64,000 nucleotides of DNA from Microthyrium microscopicum (lineage: Eukaryota; Ascomycota; Dothideomycetes; Microthyriales; Microthyriaceae): contig MU004242.1 of NCBI GenBank assembly GCA_010405405.1, forward strand, positions 348,748 through 412,747. Direction: 5' to 3'. Each line of letters opens with the position of its first letter. Position 1 is the stretch's first letter. Under the pieces are notes generated by a model. That model had not been told where the DNA came from and did not search any database. It saw only the letters and a program-made list of their open reading frames with translations. Made by a program: the position numbers and the translations under genes. Shown here in pieces: positions 21,531-31,147 of the stretch.

Positions 21531-22562
21531 ATGGCGACCACTTCTCCGACGAGCGATTTCAAACGTCGCTCCGCCAAATTTTCCTCCAACCTTGTTGAGC
21601 GCTTCAAAAAAGTTGTCAAAGATGGCGAGGAGACAATTAACTCTCACCGCAAAAGACACAGTACAGGGAATCCTCTGGAAACAGAAGATGTGACAAATCC
21701 AGACCAAAGAAGACACAGTACGACAATCCATCAAAACGGCACCATCGGAAGCACAAAGCAACGCAATGTAGATGTTCTAGGTTATTCCGGTGTTCCTGCA
21801 AGCTCCGACTTGGCCGTAGAGAGCCAAACTCACTCTCAAAATGTCGCACTACGAAATATCAACTCCAACGAATCTCATGAAATCCCTAGAAAACCGATAG
21901 ATCCATCGTCACCTGTTCTCAAACATAAAGAAGGTCACCAGTCTCTGCTTGAAGACGAAAGTTTCCATGAAAATGGTGTTGAGAAGACAACATCTTCGAG
22001 CTCTGCTGCAGTTGGGAAGCAAGCTGTCGATCAGTCAGATTCCACCCACGAAAGCCTTCCAACATCGATTCCAGCTGCAGGACAAAGTAGACTCGAAAAA
22101 CCTCAAACTCTATCCAGTTCTACAAACGATAAACATATCGTCGATAAGCCAGATTCCACTCAAGCAATCCTACCAACTTCGATTCCAGCAAGATCATCTA
22201 GCATAAGAAAGTCCAATGGTCACCACAACATACAAGACAAAGCACTACCAAGTCTTCCTCACGAACAAGACCAGCAACATCAAGCAGCGTTAGCTGCAGC
22301 GGGGTTGGATCTTAGCAACACAGTCGATACAACAGTTCATACAACCACGTCCCCAGCTGTCACTCACGAAACAGTCCTGCCAGTCACTCGCGAAATCCGA
22401 ACGGAAAAGATCACTCGAGATATCCACACTTTCGATGTCGTCCATCGCAAACTCCCTGTCATCGTCACGGAGTATTTACCTGCTCGGCATTTCATTCTAT
22501 CGCCAACCGGCGAGCGCATTGAAATGGCGGAGAAAGATATTCCCGCTGCTTTGGGGTTCTAG
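21531..22562 (+). CDS. Allergen-family-related protein
   Basis: An intronless frame of 343 residues from ATG 21531; a longer frame starts upstream but ATGGCGACC follows a likely leader. The N-terminal two thirds are Ser/Asn/His-rich and low complexity, with short internal repeats (VDQSDSTHESLPTSIPA and VDKPDSTQAILPTSIPA). The conserved end has DTTVHTTTSPAVTHETVLPV, then TREIRTEKITRDIHTFDVV and LPVIVTEYLPARHF, known from another clade of the same fungal family as the 19529 gene. No signal peptide or enzyme motif. Function unknown; the divergent arrangement suggests co-regulation. Confidence 0.75.
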   Translation: MATTSPTSDFKRRSAKFSSNLVERFKKVVKDGEETINSHRKRHSTGNPLETEDVTNPDQRRHSTTIHQNGTIGSTKQRNVDVLGYSGVPASSDLAVESQTHSQNVALRNINSNESHEIPRKPIDPSSPVLKHKEGHQSLLEDESFHENGVEKTTSSSSAAVGKQAVDQSDSTHESLPTSIPAAGQSRLEKPQTLSSSTNDKHIVDKPDSTQAILPTSIPARSSSIRKSNGHHNIQDKALPSLPHEQDQQHQAALAAAGLDLSNTVDTTVHTTTSPAVTHETVLPVTREIRTEKITRDIHTFDVVHRKLPVIVTEYLPARHFILSPTGERIEMAEKDIPAALGF

Positions 22563-23897
22563 ACACATACCTTGTTATGACAGTTGTTGAAACGATATCT
22601 TGTTTTCGTCTAGACAAGCTTGATCTGTGACATGGGTGGATAGTGGTTTCCAGAACGGAGGATCTCTTCCCTCCAATGACCGACGAGTTCAAGATCAGAA
22701 CCTGGAAGTCTAGTATGATCTTCAAGCGAATCGAACATGTGAGGTAATGGCTGTAATCGAATTGGGAAACCTAGTCGCTTTCGCCATGTGGAAAAACCAC
22801 AACCTGTTTTTTCGGAGATTAAAATTTCGATCCAACGTGGACCTGGCCAGAAATTTCCCGACTTCTGGATCTCGAAAGCTGGGGCTGTCAACCTGAAAAC
22901 TGGTTGCAATGGTCGCAAGACTTTCCATCTCAAGGGATTGACCACTGAAAACGATAAGGGCTTGCAAAAATTACTTTCTTGGCGTCACTTGGTATCGCTT
23001 GTTGTATCTTGGTAGTGCATGTTGTATGAGTACTCTCAGAATTGTTTACGAGTTATGGTGCTTCGCTCCTCTCTTTTTTACTTTGAGTTTAACTTTCACA
23101 ATTATACGGAAGTTGGCGTTGGTTTGACAGCATAGCATCTAGCGCTGAAAGTTTCACATGTATAATATAACTATAATTGATTGCTTTTGCTTACCCCTGA
23201 CAAGCCTGCCGACGAATTGATATGACTATATCTTGAGAATGATGGCTATCAGAGACCTTCAAGTCGATCTATTGCACTAGGCGCTTCATGCTTTCCCTAC
23301 CCAACAGACGCTCAGAAATCTTCAAGAAGTGAAATTCACATGAGATTCGATAACCTAGAGAACGGAATATGTCAAGCCTTGATCAACAAGATTAAGCTTT
23401 AATATAAGACTGCTCGGCTTTTTTGGAATAACAGATGGGAGAGTAATCTTCCCAACTTGGCATTCTTGGAGCAAAGTCTTATCTCGCATCGTCATGTAGA
23501 TGGTCAAGATAAGAGTTTGGGGGTGCGTGGAAAGTAACAGGCAAATATATTAATGATTAACCACAAACCAGGAAACTGTCCTCGAAATGGCAACGTGCGT
23601 TGAGATACAACCCATGCGAGTTAATTACTGACAATCATTGAGACCAGATCCTACCGGTGGTCTAGACTTTTTCTACAGATCTGGTAGGATATCGTCTGCT
23701 AGTGAACGATTTTGCTATTGGAATCAGTTGTAATTGGCGGAAGATTTTGAAAATGACTTCCAGTCTTCTTTTGTCCAAGATCTCGAAACGTTAAGTATAA
23801 GTATCGGCGCGAAAGTGGTGAATTTGAAGCATCTCAACCAGAACAATCACCACTCACTTCAGATCACTCATTAGACACTTCACTCGCTCATTTCAAT
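22563..23897. other. Intergenic region
   Basis: 1.3 kb with no convincing gene. A minus-strand frame at 22945-22610 (111 codons) has no recognisable motif and no splice partner. A small inverted repeat (ATCCTACC 23648-23655 and GGTAGGAT 23683-23690) may form a hairpin. The 3' part holds the promoter of the small secreted protein gene. Confidence 0.45.
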
Positions 23898-24326
23898 ATG
23901 CAACTCATCAACGTCGTGGCGCTTCTCGCCTTCTGCTCAGGAGTCTTCGCAGCTCCAGTGGACAATGGCCTAGCCGCCTATGAAGCACCACCAAATTCGC
24001 AGCCCGCCAAAGACCACTCTACATGGTAAGTAATGACTACGTCATTCATCATGCATCCAGACTAACAGCTTCTTAGGAAGAACTTGGACAACAACAAAAA
24101 GAAGGACGGCTCATATATGAACTATGACAAGAAGAAGGAGAACGAATACAAATACCAAGCTCACCAAGACGACAAGAGCAAGCAATACCAGAAGGAGAAG
24201 GATGCCATGTACAAGGCCAAGAAGGAAGACCAGAACTACAAGTATGACACCAACAAGTACAAGAACGACAAGAACAAGGAGTACAAGTACGAGAAGTCTC
24301 ACCCTGACTACAAGGGACACTACTAG
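23898..24326 (+). CDS. Small secreted Lys/Tyr/Asp-rich protein
   Basis: Two exons, 23898-24025 and 24077-24326, with a 51-bp GTAAGT..TTAG intron that completes a Trp codon; 125 residues. The N-terminus MQLINVVALLAFCSGVFAAP is a clear signal peptide. The mature chain has no cysteines and is dominated by Lys, Asp, Asn, Tyr and Gln (KYDTNKYKNDKNKEYKYEK), so it is likely disordered and near neutral overall despite its many charges. The codon usage and C-ending Lys/Asp/Tyr codons look like a well-expressed gene. No family is recognised. It could be a secreted effector-like or wall-associated protein; that is inference from composition only. Confidence 0.85.
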
Positions 24327-24821
24327 GGTGTCATTGGTTTGAAGCTGGTCAGAAGAAGAGACGTTCAATTCAAGCCTATCATGATGCTTTCCAGCTCATT
24401 GTGATTGGCACACTATTCTTTTATTTGTGCTGAACAGCAAGCACGCTTTTTTCTTTGCTTCAACCATCTCTATCTCACGGATTTGGGACGACCGGATTCG
24501 TGGCTGTGGAATAGATAGTAGGATGAAGAACCCTTTTTATTGTCAATATTTTGGATTAGTTAGAAATCAAATCTCTTCTTCTGATTCTCTTCTCCTGGAT
24601 CTCTTCTTCTAGATGTCTTGTCCCGACTGAAATCTTCTGGAACAGTTCTTTCAAGGTAACTCAAGTACTTGAGATGAAGCGTAACAACTAGTGATTGTGT
24701 TTAACAAGGCTACATCAGACAAAGGACCTCATAAAAAGACGTAAGATGCAATCCCATACGTGCAGCAACCAAGGGTCTGGAAATCAGTCTTTTATTTGCG
24801 CCAAAGCATATGACGTCTCTA
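24327..24821. other. Convergent intergenic region
   Basis: A 495-bp gap between two converging secreted-protein genes. A pyrimidine-rich direct repeat, ATCTCTTCTTCT, occurs twice within 24570-24612. No gene is supported. Confidence 0.5.
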
Positions 24822-26620
24822 TTAAAGGTTATAATGATACAGCACAAAGTCACCATCATCCAGCAGCCTTTGCCACACTGCCCTCCTGTAATCCCACGAC
24901 TGCGTGAGCGTAAACTATAATTTGTTAGAGCCAATGGTTACATGCGCGATTTCTCTAGTACTTACGTTTGATGCGCCGTCAAACATTACAAGCGCATCAG
25001 CCCGCATCTCTACAATTGGCAGACAGACTCCTGGGCAGTCTTCTCCGATGCTGCAGAGTGGTTGGGGATCGCAGTATGTTCCCGCCAGACAGGCGGATAG
25101 CCCTGGACCGCATCTTGTTGGTGTTGCTGATGAGGCGCCACCAGGGCTAGAGACGGACTTCGGTGCTGGAGGTGCTGGGGGTGCTGGAGGGGCTGGAGGT
25201 GCTGGTAAGGCGCCAGGGCCAGAGACGGACTTTGGTGCTGGAGGGGCTGGAGGTGCTGGAGATGCTGGAGCTGGAGCTGCGGAAGTTGGCTTTACTGGTG
25301 CTGGGGGTGCAGATGACACAGGAGCTGGCACTGACGACGGAATCGGCGCTACCGATGAGACTGGAACTGGCTGAACTGGAGGTTTAGGGGCGACGGTCGA
25401 ACTTCTTGGTGGTTGATTACTCGTCTTGGTATTTCCAGGCCAGGTAAAGGGGTTTGAGCCAGTCCTTGTTGTAGCTGGTGGCTGGGCTGGTGTCTGAGCA
25501 GCTGGTTGATTTGGAGTTTGAGCTGGCTGAGAGGGGGCTTGAGTAGGCAGTGTTGGAAGAGAGACGGGAGTCCAGGACGGTCCAGGGTTTGCTGGTGGAG
25601 TCCAAGCTGGAGGCTTTGAGGTTGAACTTCTTGGAGGTAGTGTGGTTACTTTTGATGGCGTTGAGCGTGTTGCTGAAGTGGTAGGTTTGTAACCAGTAGG
25701 CGGTGTCCAAGTGGTTTTGGGAGTTGGAGTTGGAGCTGGCTGAGTCTGAGTGACAGTGACTATACTGGGTCCAACTGGTACACTGGGTACGGCTGGCTGT
25801 GGAGATGGTTGCGGAGCTGGCAGGTTGGTTGGGCCGATCAGGGTAATGATAGACGTAGACATGGAATAACTTAGAGATGTAACGGGATTTGGCCATCCAA
25901 ATCCAGGCAAAGTAGTTGTAATTGTGACCAGGAATGGTACAGTACTGTAGTACGTGGATTGGCCATTGTTTCCTCCCCTAGTTGTTGTTCTTTCAGATGG
26001 CCTGCCCGATCTCCACGTTGACACGCCATTAGGACCTAAAGTATATCCTCCTCTACTGTCATCGCTGCTTCTGGTTGACTCCCTTGCTAGAAATGGTTTA
26101 GCTTGAGTTATGATACTGGCATTTTTGAGCTATCGGGAATCTTACGTGGCGGGCGAGGGACTGGAGCGTTACAATTCTTATGTAACATTAGTTGGTGCTC
26201 GAAGTGATCTAAATAGGATGATCTCACCAATGGTACTGGAGCTGGACAATCAGAATCTTTCCATACACGAAAGCAGTCTTCGGCGGCTCGGTTTATGCAT
26301 TCGCAGGCCTAGCTTCATGTTAGTTCGTGACTACAATGACTGCAGCTGGAATATCTCACCGCCTTGCCATTATTGGGACAGATGACATCTCGACATTGAC
26401 AAGCACCAGGCTGGGATGATCTTCCACCTCCGTTGCCATCTCTGCTACCGCTACTGCCAGAACCTCTCCCGCTGCCTCTCGTGCTAGCGCTGCTCGAGCC
26501 GCCTCTTGTATCCCTATCGCCATATCTATCCTCCGGATCGTCTCTGTCCCCGTATCCGTTTCGCTGTGGAGCAGCGACGGCTAGTAAAGCAAAATATGCG
26601 AAGAAGACAATCGATTTCAT
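24822..26620 (-). CDS. Large secreted proline/threonine-rich protein with Cys-rich ends
   Basis: My model: 26620-26360, 26308-26228, 26176-26146, 26086-24966, 24914-24822; 528 residues. A signal peptide (MKSIVFFAYFALLAVAAPQ) precedes a Gly/Ser/Arg-rich linker and a Cys cluster spanning exons 1-3 (CQCRDVIC, CECINRAAEDCF, SDCPAP). A long Pro/Thr/Ser stretch follows, then PAPPAPP repeats with KSVSGPG/KSVSSPG, and a second Cys cluster (RCGPGLSACLAGTYCDP, CSIGEDCPGVC). The last intron (24965-24915) has GTAAGT, a CTCTAAC branch point and TATAG, and opens a 31-codon final exon. Intron 2 (26227-26177) is 51 nt with no stop, so both spliced and retained forms keep frame. It is likely heavily O-glycosylated and extracellular or wall-bound. 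No known family named. Confidence 0.7.
25131..25290 (-). repeat. Coding GGTGCTGGAGG-type minisatellite
   Basis: A run of 9-bp GGTGCTGGA/GGGGCTGGA units encoding PAP/APP on the minus strand, interrupted by two copies of a longer block ending in the KSVSxPG codons. The nested structure indicates repeat expansion plus a segmental duplication inside the Pro-rich gene. Confidence 0.75.
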
Positions 26621-27777
26621 AGTTGCGGATTTTGTGACCGAAAGCTGCGTTGCGAATGAAGACCGAGTAGAGTGATGGGACCGTTGTGAAATTGATTCAA
26701 TGCAGTTGCTGCCTCATCGTTAGCTCCCACAGAAATGACAACAAGCAAATGCAAAAAGAATGTATGAAATGCAAGCTATGAAGAACAGAAAGGTGCAGTT
26801 GTGAGAAAATTACAGGTGAAGTGAAGTTCGACCTACCAAACGGGGTAGGCCCGCGAGAGCAATATAGTGTCTCAGGCCGTATGAAAGCAGTCAAAAATAG
26901 GCAATTTTGCTAGTAAGTGGAGTATTCCAGGGGTACAATAAGACTGGTTAATATATATCGGTAATTGAGGTTTATAACACAGGGGTAAAGTTAAGGTCAC
27001 GCAGTGACCTCAATGAACCAATGAATATGAAATGTAATCAAAAGCCGACGATACGACCACTCAAAGACTAACGATCTTCAGTGCATCAGGATGTGCCGAG
27101 ACCGAATACTGTCCTAAGAGCAAACTGTGGGTCATTTTTTCCATCTGACTCCCCAAGTGAGAGCAGATGTACAATGTAAACCCTAGTACTAAGTCTAGAA
27201 CCTGGGAATGAACCGCCCATGGAGTTGGCTGGCTTGAACATAAAAGGTACGCATCTCAATTGAGTTTGGAGCTGCTACGGAATCTTCGAAATAGAAGAGT
27301 GAACCATAACCGCGGAGAACGAAGGGAGAATGAAGTTGTGACTAGATCATATCTCAACCACGTCCAAGCCAATCTTTGCTCTTGACTGCGAAATGTCTGT
27401 TGTAATGTCGGTATAATCACGATAGAATGTATCTGCCAGGGAGGATCGTGATATAGATGCTATTCATCGACCGAATTGAGTTGAAGACAGAAGCAAAATG
27501 TCGCGATGTGGTTGGAGTTGAGGTTGAGTCGAATCTGTAAGGAAAGAGGGCGATGGGACCAGTGAAGTTGAAATCCCTTACACAGCCCCTCTATTTTCAT
27601 GTGATGAACTTTTGCCTAGCCTGTGAGCCTACCTTGCCTGCTTCAACGACAATCCTACTCAAACATAAAACTGCCCACCTTCTACCCAAATTGTCAAATA
27701 CATTCCAGAACCTCTAGTGGATGAGAATTCAGCATCGATTCACCCCGGAATAATCAGCTGCTGCCTTGGTCGCCACT
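26621..27777. promoter_or_regulatory. Divergent promoter region, Pro-rich secreted gene and PRP1
   Basis: A 1157-bp gap between divergent starts. No gene is supported. CCTCTAGTGGATGAG at 27710-27724 near the PRP1 side could be part of a leader. Nothing else is distinctive. Confidence 0.45.
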
Positions 27778-30660
27778 ATGGTAGGCCGACAGGACTTTCT
27801 AAGTCAGCCCGCACCAGAGAACTACGTTGCTGGTCTTGGTCGAGGAGCCACTGGCTTCACAACAAGATCAGATCTTGGTCCAGCTCGCGAGGGTCCATCA
27901 GAAGAACAATTTAAAGAAGCTTTAGCAAAACGCGCGCGAGAGCTCGGCGCTCCAGTCCCAACAGCCTACGGCGCAACCGAGAAAAAGGAAGAAGAGGAGG
28001 CAGAGGAGGCAGAGAGGTTTCAGGACCCAGACAATGAAGTCGGCCTTTTTGCGCATGGATTTTACGACAAGGATGATGACGAGGCAGATCGAATATATCA
28101 AGCGGTAGACGAGAAGATGGAAAAGCGGAGGAAAGCGCGCAGGTTAGTACTCACCCTGCTCAGATCATTTTGCATTATGCGAACAACTGGTTTATTCAAA
28201 TCAGAACAGATTGCCGACTTGAATTTCTCTAGGGAAGAACGCGAACAAAAAGAACGAGAAGAATACGAAGCCAAGAATCCGAAAATTTCACAACAATTCG
28301 CCGACGCGAAACGAGCGCTTTCGACAGTCACCGATGAAGAATGGGCAAATATTCCAGAAGTAAACGACTTGACGGGCCGGAACAAACGCGCTCGACAAGC
28401 ACGAATGCAGAATCGATTTTATGCAGTCCCGGATAGTGTAATTGCCGCAGCGCGCGACGCCACACAACTGGAAACAAGCATATCGGCAGATGAGGCTAAT
28501 GGTGGTGGAAGTGAGGCCGCGGATGGTACAACAACCAATTTTGCGCAAATTGGAGCAGCCCGTGAAAAGGTGCTCCAAGTTGGTCTAGATCGAGCAGGAA
28601 AATCTGACTCGAACGGCACGTCGACGTCAATAGATCCTCGAGGATATTTAACAAGTCTGGACAAGTCCTCGACAAATGGAGAACATAACGTGGGCGATGT
28701 GGCAAGAACTCGATCTCTCCTGGAATCAGTCATAAAAACAAATCCCAAGCACGCTCCTGGTTGGATATCAGCAGCTCGATTGGAAGAGTTCGCGGGAAAG
28801 ATTGTGGCAGCTAGAACCCTCATAAATCGAGGTTGTCAAAACTGCCCCAAGTCAGAGGATGCTTGGTTAGAAGCAATTCGGTTGCATATGAGCGGAGATA
28901 ATCACAATTCGAAGGTCATCGCAGCCAATGCGCTAGAAAACAACCCTCGAAGCACAAAGCTGTGGATTGCAGCAATGGAACTGGAATCCGATCCACGAGC
29001 GAAGAAACGTGTGATACGCAAAGCTTTAGATCAAGTACCACAATCCGTGGATTTATGGAAGACTGCAAGCAACTTGGAAGAAGACCCTGCAGACGCCCGT
29101 TTACTTTTGTCAAGAGCCACGGAATTCATTCCTCTCAGTATTGAGCTTTGGCTTGCTTTAGCTCGGCTCGAATCGCCAGATAACGCCCGCAAGGTATTAA
29201 ACAAAGCGCGAAAAGCCGTACCGACAGCCTATGAAGTGTGGATTGCTGCTTGCCGATTGGAAGAACAACTCGATCTACCTGCCATGGTGAGAAAAGTTAT
29301 GGAGCGTGGTATCAAGAGCTTGGCGAAGGAAAATGCCATGCTGAAGCGAGAAGAATGGATAGCAGAAGCTGAAAAGGCTGAGAATGAAGGGGCTTTCCAG
29401 ACGTGCGCTGCCATTATTGAGTACACCTTAGGCTGGGATTTAGATGAGGACGATGATCGTAAAGATGTGTGGATGGCCGACGCAAAAGAGAGTATCGCAC
29501 GCGGGAACTACGAAACTGCTCGGGCGATGTATGCCTACACTCTACGAGTATTTGTCAACAAACTATCGGTATGGAAAGCAGCTACTGATCTAGAGCGAAG
29601 CCATGGCACCAAAGAATCCCTCCATCAATTACTCGAAAAAGCCGTGGAAGCCTGTCCTTCAAGTGATGATCTCTGGCTACAGCTTGCAAGAGAGAAATGG
29701 CACAATGGACAAATAGATGATGCTCGTCGTGTTTTGGCTCGCGCGTTTAACCAAAATGCTAGCGAAAACATTTGGCTGGCAGCTGTCAAACTGGAAGCTG
29801 ACAGCAAGAAATTTGACGAAGCTCGAGATCTGCTATCCCGTGCAAGACAAGAAGCTGGTACAGATCGAGTCTGGATCAAGAGCGTTTCATTTGAGCGTCA
29901 ACTGGATAACACCGATATAGCCTTGGACCTAGTGAACCAAGGCCTACAACTATTCCCCAACGCCTCTAAACTATGGATGATGAAGGGACAAATATACGAG
30001 GATAAAGCCAACATTCCCAAAGCCCGCGAAGCATACAACACAGGCACACGTGCTTGCCCAAAATCCGTTCCTCTGTGGCTTCTCGCGGCCCGCCTAGAAG
30101 AACGAGCCGGAGTCATCGTCAAGGCCCGCTCCATACTCGACCGTGCACGTCTAGCAGTGCCCAAGAACGCCGACCTCTGGTGCGAGAGTGTCCGACTCGA
30201 ACGTCGAGCCAACAACACCGCCGCTGCCAACAATCTCATGGCTCAAGCCCTCCAACAAGTGCCCAACAGCGGTCTGCTTTGGAGCGAAAAGATTATGCAC
30301 CTCGAAGCGCGTACGCAACGCAAAGCACGCGCCCTGGAAGCCATCAAGAAAGTCGACAACGACCGCAACCTATTCGTCGCAGTCGCTCGAATCTTTTGGG
30401 CTGAGCGGAAACTCGACAAGGCAGCGAGTTGGTTCGAGCGAGCAGTGGTGCTCGATGCGGACTATGGTGATACATGGGCGTGGTATTACAAGTTCTTGAT
30501 GCAGCATGGCACGGACGAGAAGAAGGCGGAGGTGATAGAGAAGTGTACGATGGCGGAACCAAAGCATGGTGAGGTTTGGCAGCGTATTGCAAAGGAGCCA
30601 CGGCATGCGCATAAGACGTCGGAGGAGGTACTAAAAATGGTGGTGGCAGAAGTGCAGTAA
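27778..30660 (+). CDS. Pre-mRNA splicing factor PRP1/PRP6 (U4/U6.U5 tri-snRNP)
   Basis: Two exons, 27778-28142 and 28233-30660, 930 residues. The N-terminus MVGRQDFLSQPAPENYVAGL, with GRGATGFTTRSDLGPAR and the FQDPDNEVGLFAHGFYDKDD segment, is the PRP1 N-terminal domain; NPKISQQFADAKRAL, EWANIPEVNDLTGRNKRAR and RFYAVPDS follow. The C-terminal two thirds are HAT (TPR-like) repeats, each with the W..A/E..ARxV pattern. PRP6 bridges U5 and U4/U6 snRNPs. The 90-nt intron (GTTAGT..CTCTAG) contains no stop and is a multiple of three; removing it gives KARREEREQKE as in homologues, so I call it an intron. The start ATG at 27778 gives the family N-terminus. Confidence 0.95.
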   Translation: MVGRQDFLSQPAPENYVAGLGRGATGFTTRSDLGPAREGPSEEQFKEALAKRARELGAPVPTAYGATEKKEEEEAEEAERFQDPDNEVGLFAHGFYDKDDDEADRIYQAVDEKMEKRRKARRLVLTLLRSFCIMRTTGLFKSEQIADLNFSREEREQKEREEYEAKNPKISQQFADAKRALSTVTDEEWANIPEVNDLTGRNKRARQARMQNRFYAVPDSVIAAARDATQLETSISADEANGGGSEAADGTTTNFAQIGAAREKVLQVGLDRAGKSDSNGTSTSIDPRGYLTSLDKSSTNGEHNVGDVARTRSLLESVIKTNPKHAPGWISAARLEEFAGKIVAARTLINRGCQNCPKSEDAWLEAIRLHMSGDNHNSKVIAANALENNPRSTKLWIAAMELESDPRAKKRVIRKALDQVPQSVDLWKTASNLEEDPADARLLLSRATEFIPLSIELWLALARLESPDNARKVLNKARKAVPTAYEVWIAACRLEEQLDLPAMVRKVMERGIKSLAKENAMLKREEWIAEAEKAENEGAFQTCAAIIEYTLGWDLDEDDDRKDVWMADAKESIARGNYETARAMYAYTLRVFVNKLSVWKAATDLERSHGTKESLHQLLEKAVEACPSSDDLWLQLAREKWHNGQIDDARRVLARAFNQNASENIWLAAVKLEADSKKFDEARDLLSRARQEAGTDRVWIKSVSFERQLDNTDIALDLVNQGLQLFPNASKLWMMKGQIYEDKANIPKAREAYNTGTRACPKSVPLWLLAARLEERAGVIVKARSILDRARLAVPKNADLWCESVRLERRANNTAAANNLMAQALQQVPNSGLLWSEKIMHLEARTQRKARALEAIKKVDNDRNLFVAVARIFWAERKLDKAASWFERAVVLDADYGDTWAWYYKFLMQHGTDEKKAEVIEKCTMAEPKHGEVWQRIAKEPRHAHKTSEEVLKMVVAEVQ

Positions 30661-30829
30661 GTTGATACAAAAATGAATATCCATAATCTACTCGTACCAA
30701 GCTAAATGATCAATCTTTTGGCCGAGCTCTGTTCTTGTACACTTTGATATCCTTGGGTTGAACTTTAGACAACTAACTCGGCAACTGTATTACCCTCACA
30801 CATCGAATGCTAAGACTATAATCTAGGAA

Positions 30830-31085
30830 CTGATCCAGCAACAAACCAGTTTTTCATGCTAATTAGCAAGATATCTTCATTTGTGGTTACACAGACCTGA
30901 TGTAGATTTGCGGATCGCTGCCGATTAAGAAACCATGTGGCACATTCTGGCGAATCCCAAGAGCTCTGTCGCTCTACTTCAATATGAACGATGCCATTCT
31001 GAAAATGATTCTGCATACGGCAAATATCCTTGGAGTCAGAGATCTCAAATCGCCATCCTCTTTGTCATTGATCATGTCGTTGACT
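30830..31085 (-). pseudogene. Relic of an unidentified host gene
   Basis: A minus-strand frame reads FEISDSKDICRMQNHFQNG, then WDSPECATWF and VCVTTNEDILLI, and ends at a stop near 30816. It has the composition of genuine coding sequence (aromatic and acidic residues, conserved-looking Cys-Trp spacing), and an adjacent frame upstream reads DMINDKEDGD, suggesting a frameshift near 31060. There is no start codon context or splice partner. I take it as the decayed 3' end of a gene; family unknown. Confidence 0.35.
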
Positions 31086-31147
31086 AGTTTGCCAGTATGT
31101 CACCCAAAGCACCGTAGCGTCCCCGAATAGAAAGCTAACAATTTTCT

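Noticed and set aside
22610-22945. 111-codon minus-strand frame after the second allergen-family gene
   Set aside because: No recognised motif or splice signals; starts and ends fit chance.
23644-23691. Small inverted repeat with CCAGATC/GATCTGG
   Set aside because: The stem is only 8 bp and the halves overlap in permuted order; too weak to call a functional hairpin.
24111-24368. Hydrophobic Leu/Val-rich antisense frame
   Set aside because: Reverse complement of the Lys/Asp/Tyr-rich secreted protein; reading Lys/Asp codons backwards gives Leu/Val, so the apparent membrane protein is an artefact.
25417-25896. 159-codon frame within the Pro-rich gene
   Set aside because: Shifted frame over Pro/Thr codons giving Ser/Thr/Asn strings; shadow of the real gene.
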